From NCBI GenBank assembly GCA_036389675.1, contig DASVWI010000015.1:104092-168091 (forward strand): 64,000 nt of DNA. Direction: 5' to 3'. This document shows, piece by piece, positions 46,232 through 54,672 of this stretch; within the stretch, counting starts at the first letter, position 1, and the number at the start of each line of letters is the position of its first letter. Below the pieces are notes generated by a model. The model saw only the letters and a program-made list of their open reading frames with translations. It had not been told where the DNA came from and ran no database searches. Source of the stretch: DASQYE01 sp036389675 (GTDB taxonomy: Bacteria; Acidobacteriota; Blastocatellia; Pyrinomonadales; Pyrinomonadaceae). The position numbers were made by a program, and so were the translations under genes.

Positions 46232-47164
46232 ATGCTTAAAGTCATCTTTCTCATTCTATCAAGCTTCCTCATTATGAATGCCTCAATGGCGCAAACTCCC
46301 CAAGCAACTCAAGATTATTTGAAAAAGAGTATGGCTCACTTTCAAGGTGGCGAAATAGACGCAGCCTTGATCGATATAAATAAAGCTATCGAATTAGACC
46401 CGATCAATGTTGATGCGTTTTTTCTCCGTGCTGCCATCAGGAGTAAAAAGGGGGATGAGGCTGGCGTCTTAGCCGACTACAATAAGATCATTGAGCTTGC
46501 GCCTACGGCTCAAGGAGTTGAGATTATCTACACCAATCGAAGTATGATTCGCCTTCAAAAGGGAGATGTTGATGGTGCGCTTGGTGATCTGGACAAGGCT
46601 ATTTCCATCAACCCTAAAGTTGCAGAGATTTATAATGGACGAGCTATTGCGCGGTTGCAGAAGGGTAATTTAGAGGGTGCTCTTTCTGACTATGAAAAAG
46701 TTATCGAACTCAAGCCTACGTTGCCGTCCGCTTTTATGGGGCGAGGTTATTTTCGTATGCAAAAAGGCGATTTGGATGGAGCCTTAGCTGATTTTAATAA
46801 AGCGATTGAGTTGAAACCTAATTACGCTGACAGTTACGTTGATCGTGGTCTGGCTCGCGGTCTGAAGGGCGACATAGATGGAGCCTTAGCCGATATAAAG
46901 AAAGGGGCTTCTCTTAATCCGAAATCCGTTTCAGACATTAGTCGAGGAAATTTCACATCGCCTTTCAGTGACTTGAACACATTTATTAAATCTCATCCTG
47001 CTAATGCACGGGCGTTTGAGATTCGTGGCATCTTTAGGTTGATGCAGGGTAAAGATACGGAAGCAGAACAGGATTTTCACAAAAGCTTAGAGCTTGATCC
47101 AAAGCTTAAGTCAGAAATTTACAAAATAACAACGGAAGTCAAACGACCGGGGAAATCCGGATAA
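46232..47164 (+). CDS. Secreted TPR-repeat protein (cassette 17)
   Basis: 310 residues. A signal peptide ends near SMAQTPQ. About seven tandem 34-residue TPR units follow, with repeats such as GDVDGALGDLDKAISINPK, GNLEGALSDYEKVIELKPT and GDLDGALADFNKAIELKPN. TPRs mediate protein-protein contacts; no catalytic domain is present. The last repeats are imperfect. A second short frame begins eight bases after its stop in the same cassette. Confidence 0.88.
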   Translation: MLKVIFLILSSFLIMNASMAQTPQATQDYLKKSMAHFQGGEIDAALIDINKAIELDPINVDAFFLRAAIRSKKGDEAGVLADYNKIIELAPTAQGVEIIYTNRSMIRLQKGDVDGALGDLDKAISINPKVAEIYNGRAIARLQKGNLEGALSDYEKVIELKPTLPSAFMGRGYFRMQKGDLDGALADFNKAIELKPNYADSYVDRGLARGLKGDIDGALADIKKGASLNPKSVSDISRGNFTSPFSDLNTFIKSHPANARAFEIRGIFRLMQGKDTEAEQDFHKSLELDPKLKSEIYKITTEVKRPGKSG

Positions 47165-47172
47165 ATAATCAG

Positions 47173-47415
47173 TTGAGGACACCCGATTCATCTGAGGAAG
47201 AAAAGCAGCGTAGAATAGCAGCTTGCTTAACAGGGAAAGATGGGGAAGTCTGTTTCGGCGATCTGCCGCCGGGGAAATACGAGTTGAGATGCAGCAAATC
47301 TGGATTTAACACGTATCGTGTTGTCGTGGATGTAAATCCGAAGAATGCGCCTGACAGTTTTGATGCTACGCTTGATCTGAGTAACCAGGCTCGGCCCTGT
47401 CTAACAACTCATTGA
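47173..47415 (+). CDS. Short carboxypeptidase-regulatory-like fragment (cassette 17)
   Basis: 80 residues from a TTG at 47173 or an unseen start. TGKDGEVCFGDLPPGKYELRCSKSGFNTYRVVVDV is the second half of a Cna-B/carboxypeptidase-regulatory beta sandwich, whose first strands are missing. The frame stays open upstream into the TPR gene, so this may be a 5'-truncated gene left by cassette rearrangement. The stop TGA lies inside attC-18, giving an attC-encoded tail (CLTTH). Confidence 0.4.
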   Translation: MRTPDSSEEEKQRRIAACLTGKDGEVCFGDLPPGKYELRCSKSGFNTYRVVVDVNPKNAPDSFDATLDLSNQARPCLTTH

Positions 47416-47509
47416 ACCCGATGCCTCGGTAGCATTCCTTTCGTCGTTGACTTCCCTAATGCAGTTGAATGCTTCATGCGGGCGGCGGGTTAATTCGGGC
47501 GTGAGGTGG
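47397..47509 (+). repeat. attC site 18
   Basis: R'' TGTCTAAC, R' GTGAGGTGG with a changed core (GTTAG to GTGAG). Confidence 0.83.
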
Positions 47510-47537
47510 CTTCTCTTATGGCTGAAAGGCGGTAACT

Positions 47538-48062
47538 GTGACACATCTTTTCCTCATTCTTCTGGCATTAACCCCTCAGTCAGATTGGAAGCGCCTGCAA
47601 TGCACGGGCGAATTCATTGCTGGTCGCTATGTAAATTATGCTGAAGGTTTTTCTGTCGGGATACCATCCGGATTGAAGGGAAAACGTGGACAAGCCGCTG
47701 GCCCAGAACGCGGCTTTAGTATTCCTCTATCGGCGGACTGCGCAGGAGTCATCGTTTTCGATGGTGAAACAAACAGCTTCGAATGGGAAAACGCTCATGT
47801 CGCCGCCGAAGCAACAGCGAAACATTACGGCAAAGGCATTGTGTTACGCAGATATAGAACCCAGCTCGGGCGGCTACCGGCTGCGGGCGTGATGATTCAT
47901 TATCCCGACACGTCAGACATTGACGAATTCATTATCGCATTGCGACCGGGTGGCGCGCTCGTCTACACGGCTCAGCTTGGAACAACAAAAGCTCGTTATC
48001 GTCAAGACCATCGAAGATTCGTCAGGGTACTTCGGCGCTTCCGACTTGAACAGTGGCGTTGA
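47538..48062 (+). CDS. Hypothetical protein (cassette 18)
   Basis: 174 residues from a GTG with AAGGCGG before it. A short hydrophobic start (HLFLILLALTP) may be a signal. The body (YAEGFSVGIPSGLKGK, CAGVIVFDGETNSFEWEN, HYGKGIVLRRYRTQLGRLPAAGVMIHY) is beta-rich. No family recognised. Confidence 0.65.
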   Translation: MTHLFLILLALTPQSDWKRLQCTGEFIAGRYVNYAEGFSVGIPSGLKGKRGQAAGPERGFSIPLSADCAGVIVFDGETNSFEWENAHVAAEATAKHYGKGIVLRRYRTQLGRLPAAGVMIHYPDTSDIDEFIIALRPGGALVYTAQLGTTKARYRQDHRRFVRVLRRFRLEQWR

Positions 48063-48069
48063 TTCGCGC

Positions 48070-48169
48070 CGCCTCACAACTCATTGAACCGGAGCGCTCG
48101 ATAGCATTCCTTTCATGCGATGATGTCGAATGCTTAATGCTCGTGCCCGATTAATTCGGGCGTTAGGTC
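48070..48169 (+). repeat. attC site 19
   Basis: R'' GCCTCAC (A for C shift in the core), R' GTTAGGT; right half CGATTAATTCGGGCGTTAGG. Confidence 0.85.
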
Positions 48170-48210
48170 TTATTTGTATATATGGAACGAATGTCGGAGG
48201 TTAAACCAGA

Positions 48211-48954
48211 ATGCAACTCGCTTCTTCTGCAGGTAGGCTAACTACTTTGGCGCTTCTGTTTCTTAGCGTACTCCTTTTACCGGGAGCGATACTCGCGCAA
48301 AAGGTTGATAAGTCAAAACTCGATAATGCAGCACAGCGTTCACGCACCGCGGCACAGGTTCTAAATACCGTAGTTAATCTACGCGGCGATACCATTCCTC
48401 GTAAGTTAATAGATAGGACGCGGGCCATCGGCGTATTTCCCGATCTGGATAGAATCAGCTTCTTAATGCCGAAGACGAGGCTGGCCTACGGCGTGATTTG
48501 CAGCCGTCTGGCTGGTGGCTGGAGTGCGCCGGCTTATTACGGCTTTGGAGCGCCCAAACTCGACTTAACGTGGAAGGGTAAGAAGAAGCCGGACATAATC
48601 ATACTGTTCATGACTGATAAAGCCATGGAGGAATTTCAGAAAGGGAACTTCGTATTTAAGGATACGATGGTCGGTCTTGACGGCCCGGTAGGAGAGTTGA
48701 CCCCTGAGAAGGAGAATGACGTACGCGAGGCAAATGTAATCGTCTACGCCCTGGTAGACGGCGAGGTGAGGGGGCTCAAGGTAGACGCCAATTCACTGGG
48801 AGGCGGCGCGGCCAACCCTGACAATAACATCAACCAGGCCATCTATGGTCTGAAGGCGCGGGAGATTCTGTCTGGTAAAGCGCCCTTGTGGCCTTCAGTC
48901 TTGCCGTCAGTCTCCGAGTACCAGAATGCACTTATAAGTTTGTCGAAGCCGTGA
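48211..48954 (+). CDS. Secreted SYLF (Ysc84-like) lipid-binding domain protein (cassette 19)
   Basis: 247 residues. A signal peptide ends near ILAQKV. IPRKLIDRTRAIGVFPDLDR, YGVICSRLAGGWSAPAYYGFGAP and LFMTDKAMEEFQKGNFVF match the SYLF/Ysc84 fold, which binds phosphoinositides in eukaryotes and is common, uncharacterised and exported in bacteria. Length and signal fit bacterial members. SD TCGGAGG is good. It probably acts at the outer membrane or in the periplasm. Confidence 0.85.
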   Translation: MQLASSAGRLTTLALLFLSVLLLPGAILAQKVDKSKLDNAAQRSRTAAQVLNTVVNLRGDTIPRKLIDRTRAIGVFPDLDRISFLMPKTRLAYGVICSRLAGGWSAPAYYGFGAPKLDLTWKGKKKPDIIILFMTDKAMEEFQKGNFVFKDTMVGLDGPVGELTPEKENDVREANVIVYALVDGEVRGLKVDANSLGGGAANPDNNINQAIYGLKAREILSGKAPLWPSVLPSVSEYQNALISLSKP

Positions 48955-48990
48955 GGCTCTAATAAAACCAGCGTTCCAGCAAGAAGCGAC

Positions 48991-49100
48991 GACCTAACAA
49001 CTCATTCAACCCGAGCCCGCGATAGCTCTCTTTTCATCTTCTCCCCACGCGCCTATGTCGTGTGATGTTTGCGCGGGGCGGGTTAACTCGGGCGTGAGAT
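48991..49100 (+). repeat. attC site 20
   Basis: R'' GACCTAAC, R' GTGAGATG with a changed core; right half GCGGGTTAACTCGGGCGTGAG. Confidence 0.82.
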
Positions 49101-49119
49101 GCCAGTATTTATTGGAGCT

Positions 49120-49662
49120 ATGAAAATTGTTCTAATGTATGCGCTCATTCTTGGTCTTTCAGCCTCAGGTCTTATGGCATCTGAGTGTCCGCCTGATTGG
49201 AAACCTCGGAAGCTATATGGTATCCAGCTTGGCATGAGCGTCAAACAAGTCCGGTCGCGTTTCCCGCATCTTAAAGTCTCTCGGCCTAATAAGTTCAGAG
49301 TGCAGGATTCTTTCTTCTATCTCGTAGGTAAGTCACGCGCACGATATAATCTCCCGCGAAACGTGTTTGCTATTGAAATGCTTTTTCTGCGGGGGCGTCT
49401 CGTCCGCTATCAGGTGAAGTATTATGATTCTCAGGGGTGGAAGAACATGGACGAATTTGTATCCAGTATGTCTACACCTCTTGGTCTTACAGGTATTCCT
49501 TCTATCGAAGGTCGCATTTTCCCCGGCTATGAGTGTAATAATATCGAAGTTGGTTTTTGGAAAGATAGTTCAATGTCAATTATCTACCTGGATAAAAGGG
49601 CCAAACCGATCTTAGATGAAATGATGGAAGAATCTTATCGTAATGCCGGGTTGCTTGATTAA
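49120..49662 (+). CDS. Hypothetical exported protein (cassette 20)
   Basis: 180 residues. A signal peptide covers about 1-20 (MKIVLMYALILGLSASGLMAS). The stretch LYGIQLGMSVKQVRSRFPHLKV is the small motif often seen at the start of exported SmpA-like or DUF-type beta domains (GMxxxxVxxxxP). The later part alternates strands and charged turns. No function known. ATG at 49120 follows TTGGAG. Confidence 0.65.
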   Translation: MKIVLMYALILGLSASGLMASECPPDWKPRKLYGIQLGMSVKQVRSRFPHLKVSRPNKFRVQDSFFYLVGKSRARYNLPRNVFAIEMLFLRGRLVRYQVKYYDSQGWKNMDEFVSSMSTPLGLTGIPSIEGRIFPGYECNNIEVGFWKDSSMSIIYLDKRAKPILDEMMEESYRNAGLLD

Positions 49663-49670
49663 ACCAATGC

Positions 49671-49773
49671 CGCATTTAACAACTCATTGAACCGGAGCGG
49701 AATTGGCTTGACTGTTATCATCAACTCAGATGCTGTTCAGTGATACTCCCGCCCGGTAATTCGGGCATTAGGC
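49671..49773 (+). repeat. attC site 21
   Basis: R'' CGCATTTAAC, R' ATTAGGCGC; right half CCGGTAATTCGGGCATTAGGC, one base short. Confidence 0.85.
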
Positions 49774-49836
49774 GCTCTGAACTGATTGGGTGCTTCAAAT
49801 CAAAGGTTACAGTGATTATCTCGAAGGATTAATCTG

Positions 49837-50241
49837 ATGTGGTATGGCCTACTTGCCGACTTGGTTGTTGCTATTCATATTGCCTACGTCGCTTACATCA
49901 TCGTGGGGATGGCGCTCATTTTAGTGGGACTGAAGCGCAAATGGAACTGGACTAGTAACCTCTGGTTTCGACTCTCCCATTTGGCGGCAATTCTCATCGT
50001 GATTCTGGAGCTGATCTTCAAGACCACATGTCCACTGACGTTGCTGGAGTTAAAATTTCGCTCATTGGCGGGGCAGCCTGTAACAGAAGCGACGTTCGTC
50101 GAGCGGTTAATGTACTACATACTATCGGGCTGGCTTCCCGGCTCGTTTACGAACTCAATATACGTTGTGGTTGCGCTGGTGATTGCGGTTACGTTCGTCA
50201 TTTCCCCGCCCCGCTGGAGGCAGGGGAAACAATCATCATAA
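49837..50241 (+). CDS. DUF2784 membrane protein (cassette 21)
   Basis: 134 residues, three to four membrane segments. The pattern ADLVVAIHIAYVAYIIVGM, WNWTSNLWFRLSHLAAILIVILELIFKTTCPLT, LELKFR matches DUF2784, a small family with an invariant CPLT motif and unknown function in the inner membrane. Full length compared with the family. ATG at 49837 follows GAAGGATTAATCTG. Confidence 0.8.
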   Translation: MWYGLLADLVVAIHIAYVAYIIVGMALILVGLKRKWNWTSNLWFRLSHLAAILIVILELIFKTTCPLTLLELKFRSLAGQPVTEATFVERLMYYILSGWLPGSFTNSIYVVVALVIAVTFVISPPRWRQGKQSS

Positions 50242-50259
50242 GATATGGCAGGAACGGAT

Positions 50260-50364
50260 CGCCTAACAACTCATTCAACCGGACTAGCAATGAGCTTGCC
50301 TTTCGTTCGCGAGATTGGATGCTTCTCTCATTGATTGCTCCCCGGTTAATTCGGGCGTTGGGCG
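50260..50364 (+). repeat. attC site 22
   Basis: R'' CGCCTAAC, R' GTTGGGCG; right half CCGGTTAATTCGGGCGTTGGGC. Confidence 0.9.
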
Positions 50365-50451
50365 GCTAAGTCGCCATGGCAAGCGGCATATGGTTGAAAC
50401 AGTTTTGGTCGCAGCATCGTAATATTAAGCTGCTGGTGAAGGAGGTATTCG

Positions 50452-50883
50452 ATGTCCGAAATGTCGACATTCAGACTCTACTTATTGAGAGCCGGATACC
50501 TGATTATTGCCGTGGGCTTAGCGCTAATGATCTGGCCGGGGATTATTCATCCGCCCGAGAATCTGCCGCACATGAACTCAGTCGTTCGCAGCGTGCTCGG
50601 CGCTGTATCGCTGCTGGCGGTGCTGGGCATCCGTTATCCGCTCAAGATGTTACCGCTGCTCTTTTTCGAACTGCTGTGGAAGTCCATTTGGATTCTAGCT
50701 TTCGGGGTTCGGCTATGGTCTGCTAACAAGCTGGGACAGGACGCGAAAGCAACGCTGAGTGATTGTCTCTTCGGAATTATATTGGTTCTACTCGTAACGC
50801 CCTGGGACTATGTGCTCAAACATTATTTGAAGGTGTCGGGAGATCGGTGGCGTAAGCAGGTAGTGTCTGATGATGTTGCCTAA
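50452..50883 (+). CDS. Four-helix membrane protein (cassette 22)
   Basis: 143 residues, about four membrane segments (9-28, 44-60, 68-87, 106-121). No named family, although similar small proteins with LMIWPGIIHPP and LFFELLWKSIWILAFG are common in soil bacteria. The ribosome site GGAGG is excellent. The stop TAA is formed by the R'' core of attC-23 (GCC TAA). Confidence 0.7.
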   Translation: MSEMSTFRLYLLRAGYLIIAVGLALMIWPGIIHPPENLPHMNSVVRSVLGAVSLLAVLGIRYPLKMLPLLFFELLWKSIWILAFGVRLWSANKLGQDAKATLSDCLFGIILVLLVTPWDYVLKHYLKVSGDRWRKQVVSDDVA

Positions 50884-50981
50884 CAACCCATTCAACCGGA
50901 GCGGATACTAGCTTGCTTTTCATTCGCAAGATTGAAGGCTCGGTTAGATTCTTCCCGCCCGCTTAATTCGGGCGTTCGGCG
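50878..50981 (+). repeat. attC site 23
   Basis: R'' GCCTAAC, which supplies the stop codon of cassette 22; R' GTTCGGC with one change; right half CCGCTTAATTCGGGCGTTCGGC. Confidence 0.88.
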
Positions 50982-51006
50982 GCTAACGAATATATTGGCG
51001 GTGTTG

Positions 51007-52443
51007 ATGAATAGGGTGCGGTTACACACAACGTCTTTCACTCGCAAAGCCCTTGCTTTACTCGCCATGTTCCTGGGTGCACATACGTATTGTCATGCTC
51101 AGGAGGCAGGCTTCGACGAAGCGGAACTCACAACATTTATCGCGTCCCAAATGAAAGTTTCGCAAGTTCCCGGCCTTGCTGTCGGTGTTATCCGGGGTGA
51201 TAGGATTGTATATTTGAAAGGTTTTGGAACAACATCCGGCCAGAGGGTTACCCCGCAAACTCCTTTCCTCATCGGCTCCTTGAGCAAATCCTTCACCGCA
51301 CTCATCGTGATGCAACTCGTCGAGGCGGCGGCCTTGAACTTGGATACGCCCGTCTATCAATACCTCCCGTGGTTTCGGCTGAAAGACCTTGAGGCATCCA
51401 GAACCATCACGGTCAGGCATCTGCTGAACCAGACGAGCGGTCTTCCGACATCCGCCGGATTCTTCCCGCCAGACGCCGACTCGCTAGCCAGAACTGAGTT
51501 GGCGCATCCGGTAGGGCAGGTTTATGAGTATTGCAATCTCAACTACAGGATTCTGGGTATGCTCATCGAAGCCGTCACCGGGCAGACCTATGCCGCCTAT
51601 GTGCGCGAGCACTTACTTGATCCTTTGCAGATGCGCTCTACCTATCTAACCTATGACGATGCAATGGGGCACGGCTTAGTGGATGGTCATCAGTACATTT
51701 TCGGCCTGCCCGTCTCAGTCGCTACCCCGCGTTACGATAGCGTGAGCGTGGCAGCGGGCTACGTCGCCTCCAGTGCCGAAGACATGTGTCATTACCTCAT
51801 TGCGCATTTGCAGGGCGGAACGTACGACGGGCGCTCGGTCATCAAGCCGACGAGCCTTGCGCTGATGCATCAGCCGCCGGGCGGCATCAGCTCCCGCTAC
51901 GGGATGGGGTGGGTGGCCGGAGAGTGGAACGGGCTCAGATCAGTCTGGCATACCGGACTCACTGAAGCCTTTAGCTCCAACATGAATATCTTACCGGAAA
52001 AGGGATACGGCATCATTATTCTCGCCAACGTAAATAGTTTTACGCTTCACCATGACCTGATGGATGGAATCGTCAGGCGGCTTCACGGCCAGCGGACACG
52101 ATCTTATGTCCCTTATGAACTTCTACAGCGGCTTCTCCTGCTGGTCACCCTTTTGTTCGGGCTGGCTCAACTCATCCGCCAGTCATGGGCGTGGAGCAAG
52201 CTCGGATGCCCGTTATTAGTAAGGATGAGAACAAGAGCTATAGCCCACCTAGTTCTCGGGGCTACGATGAGCTGTGTACTGCTCATAGCCGTCCCCGTCT
52301 GGGCAGACGCCCCCCTTAAGGCGCTTATGGCATATCAACCTGATGTGGGATACGGGGTAATATGCGGGGCGCTTATCTTTACGCTCGCCGGCGCAATTGG
52401 AGCCTTTGTCAGGTCGAAGCTATCACTGCCCGCCGTAAAGTAG
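51007..52443 (+). CDS. Serine hydrolase of the beta-lactamase/PBP4* family with membrane tail (cassette 23)
   Basis: 478 residues. A signal peptide ends near CHAQEAG. The class C type fold has the nucleophile SLSK (SxxK, near 98), YEYCNLNY with the Y-x-N element, and WHTG (HTG replacing KTG) near 316. The last 120 residues add three to four membrane helices. Members of this superfamily are mostly esterases or D-amino peptidases; HTG and the membrane tail argue against a true antibiotic beta-lactamase. Largest cassette gene seen. The start is chosen as ATG 51007. Confidence 0.87.
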   Translation: MNRVRLHTTSFTRKALALLAMFLGAHTYCHAQEAGFDEAELTTFIASQMKVSQVPGLAVGVIRGDRIVYLKGFGTTSGQRVTPQTPFLIGSLSKSFTALIVMQLVEAAALNLDTPVYQYLPWFRLKDLEASRTITVRHLLNQTSGLPTSAGFFPPDADSLARTELAHPVGQVYEYCNLNYRILGMLIEAVTGQTYAAYVREHLLDPLQMRSTYLTYDDAMGHGLVDGHQYIFGLPVSVATPRYDSVSVAAGYVASSAEDMCHYLIAHLQGGTYDGRSVIKPTSLALMHQPPGGISSRYGMGWVAGEWNGLRSVWHTGLTEAFSSNMNILPEKGYGIIILANVNSFTLHHDLMDGIVRRLHGQRTRSYVPYELLQRLLLLVTLLFGLAQLIRQSWAWSKLGCPLLVRMRTRAIAHLVLGATMSCVLLIAVPVWADAPLKALMAYQPDVGYGVICGALIFTLAGAIGAFVRSKLSLPAVK

Positions 52444-52459
52444 TTTCTTGCGCCGCCCA

Positions 52460-52568
52460 CACCTAACAACTCATTCAATCCCATCGCTCGACAGCATGCT
52501 TTCATCATTAATTTCTCTGATAATATTGAAGGCTACATGCTCGCGGCGGGTTATCTGGAGCGTCAGGT
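52460..52568 (+). repeat. attC site 24
   Basis: R'' ACACCTAAC, R' GTCAGGT with one core change; right half GCGGGTTATCTGGAGCGTCAGG is drifted. Confidence 0.82.
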
Positions 52569-52597
52569 CGCAGCAATCTGGCGGACGGAGAAAAGAC

Positions 52598-53728
52598 TTG
52601 AAGCACTTAAGATTGCTTATAGCGATTGCGCTTGTCTGTCACTTATGCGAAAGCGGGGCAACTGCTCAGAGTAATGAGAGATCGCCTGCTCCCATACAGG
52701 CCAGGGTCGGGATGATCACCCGCGCTTTCATGGACGATCATAGAAAGAATTGGGAGGGCACAGCCCCTCGCCCATTAAGGACTGCTATCTGGTATCCCGC
52801 AGCCGCGACAGCGACCCAGTCAGAAACTATCTTCGGCGGCCCTCCCGATCAGGAGGTGTTCGCACCCGTCAAGGTTGTGCCGGGCGCGGATATATCCAGT
52901 CAATCACGTAAGTACCCGCTCATCCTCATGTCTCATGGGACGGGGGGAGCTGCCATACAAATGATGTGGCTCGGTCATTATCTAGCGTCACGCGGTTATA
53001 TGGTTGCCGCCGTCAATCATCATGGCAACACTGCCGCGGAACGACAGTATGTCCCGCAGGGCTTCCGTCTTTACTGGGAGCGCGCCAGAGATTTATCGAC
53101 TGTGCTTGATAAGCTGCTCGCCGATCCGGTTTTCGGAGGGCACATAGATCGAGACCGCATCGGCGCGGCAGGCTTTTCGTTAGGAGGCTACACGGTGATT
53201 TCAGTTGCAGGCGGAACATTCAATCAGCAAGAGTATGAATCCTTTTGCCGCTCCCCGCAAAGAGACTTTACCTGCGAGCCCCAGCCGGAATTTCCTGATG
53301 CTATAAGATTGTTTGAAGAACTCAAAAAGAATGACCCTGTCATACAGGAATCTCTACGTCACGCCGGCGACTCTTTCAGAGATAAGAGGATTAAGCGCGT
53401 TTTCGCCATTGCCCCTGCTTTGGGTAGCGGATTCACTAAGGCAGGACTGAGTAAGATAAAGGTTCCGGTCTTTATAGTGATCGGACAGGCAGACAACGTA
53501 ACTCCCCTGGCAACAAATGCACAGCGGTATGCGAAATTCATCAAGGGGGCGAGTCTGACAATCCTTCCGGGAGACATAGGACACTACACATTTTTGGCTG
53601 AATGCAATGCCCACGGGAAAGCCGTACTGAGTATATGCCGTGACGCTGAGGGAGTTGACCGCGCGGAGGTGCATCAGCAGGTCGCTAAACTCGCGTTCGA
53701 TTTTTTCGAGCAAGGTTGGGCACGATAA
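52598..53728 (+). CDS. Secreted alpha/beta hydrolase, dienelactone-hydrolase-like (cassette 24)
   Basis: 376 residues from a TTG at 52598 with GGAG ten bases before; an open frame further left crosses attC-24 and is rejected. A signal peptide ends near GATAQSN. The hydrolase has the oxyanion region LILMSHGTGGA, nucleophile elbow GFSLGG, the acid in VIGQADNVTP and histidine in PGDIGHYTFL. It resembles predicted dienelactone hydrolases and lipases. Substrate unknown, site of action periplasmic. Confidence 0.85.
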   Translation: MKHLRLLIAIALVCHLCESGATAQSNERSPAPIQARVGMITRAFMDDHRKNWEGTAPRPLRTAIWYPAAATATQSETIFGGPPDQEVFAPVKVVPGADISSQSRKYPLILMSHGTGGAAIQMMWLGHYLASRGYMVAAVNHHGNTAAERQYVPQGFRLYWERARDLSTVLDKLLADPVFGGHIDRDRIGAAGFSLGGYTVISVAGGTFNQQEYESFCRSPQRDFTCEPQPEFPDAIRLFEELKKNDPVIQESLRHAGDSFRDKRIKRVFAIAPALGSGFTKAGLSKIKVPVFIVIGQADNVTPLATNAQRYAKFIKGASLTILPGDIGHYTFLAECNAHGKAVLSICRDAEGVDRAEVHQQVAKLAFDFFEQGWAR

Positions 53729-53752
53729 GTGAGCAGGTATTAAGCGAGAGGC

Positions 53753-53862
53753 GACCTAACATCTCATTGAACCGAACTCGCAGATTGCATGCTTTTCATG
53801 TAACTTGAGTCTGTCCTAAGTTTCTTTCATTCGCGGCTCGCCGGTTGATTCTTGCGTTAGGC
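53753..53862 (+). repeat. attC site 25
   Basis: R'' GACCTAAC, R' GTTAGGC; halves AACATCTCATTGAACCGAACTCG and GCCGGTTGATTCTTGCGTTAGGC. Confidence 0.85.
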
Positions 53863-53893
53863 TTCAGTTGAATGGTTTAGGTAGAATCAAGAT

Positions 53894-54511
53894 ATGCATA
53901 AACTCACAACTCATCTAATAATTGCACTACTTACATTTGTTCTTGGCATTGCTGCTACAACAGTGTGGCATCTCAAGCGGCCACCTGCTAAGCGAGAGGT
54001 GCAGCTTATAGCTCCTAATGCCCATTGGGAGCCAATCTACTTCGAGACCATAAACTCTGTCGCCAAGCTCTCAGGGCAAAACGATCTAAGAAAAACAAAC
54101 CTGGCCGAAGGGGATATTGAGGCGCGTGTGTGGTGGGGCTTTGGCTTGTCGCCGCTGGAAGGAATAACTCTCCGGCGTGTCGCGGGGCAGTGGTCAGCTA
54201 TTCATGTCAAAGCTGATGATTACTATGAACCAGAAAAGGCAGATCGAAAAGAATTACGCCCACCTAAAGATGGCTGGCAATCGTTTTGGCAGCGGTTGGT
54301 TAGTGCGGGCGTTCTCACTTTGCCTGATGCTTCGGAGTTGAATTGTAATGTTGACGGCCTTGATGGCGGCGCATATGTCGTAGAGATTAATCATGGGAAT
54401 ACTTACAGAACATACATGTATGATATGCCCTCTGAAGCAAAATGCAATGAAGCTAAGAAGATGATGGAAATAGGCGATATTATCTTTGAAGAAGTATATT
54501 CTCAGCATTGA
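53894..54511 (+). CDS. Membrane-anchored hypothetical protein (cassette 25)
   Basis: 205 residues. One N-terminal membrane segment (about 8-26) is followed by a soluble domain outside the membrane: RVWWGFGLSPLEGITLRRVAGQWSAIHVKADDYY, WQSFWQRLVSAGVLTLPDASELNC and DGGAYVVEINHGNTYRTYMYD. The pattern recurs in unknown exported proteins of soil bacteria. No function known. No strong ribosome site. Confidence 0.68.
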   Translation: MHKLTTHLIIALLTFVLGIAATTVWHLKRPPAKREVQLIAPNAHWEPIYFETINSVAKLSGQNDLRKTNLAEGDIEARVWWGFGLSPLEGITLRRVAGQWSAIHVKADDYYEPEKADRKELRPPKDGWQSFWQRLVSAGVLTLPDASELNCNVDGLDGGAYVVEINHGNTYRTYMYDMPSEAKCNEAKKMMEIGDIIFEEVYSQH

Positions 54512-54527
54512 GAATGGTCGGCGCACG

Positions 54528-54634
54528 AAGCCTAACAACTCATTGAACCGGAGCGGAATCAGCTTGCCTTTTATCCGCAAGATTGAAAGGCTCGGTTAGA
54601 TTCCTCCCGCCAAGTCAATTCGGGTATTAGGTGG
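54528..54634 (+). repeat. attC site 26
   Basis: R'' AAGCCTAAC, R' ATTAGGTGG; right half GTCAATTCGGGTATTAGG is drifted. Confidence 0.85.
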
Positions 54635-54672
54635 CTGATGAGCCAGTGATTGAAAATAATGGAGGCGGATTT

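Noticed and set aside
51007..52443. Antibiotic-resistance beta-lactamase cassette
   Set aside because: The KTG motif is HTG and a multi-helix membrane tail follows, typical of esterase or peptidase relatives.
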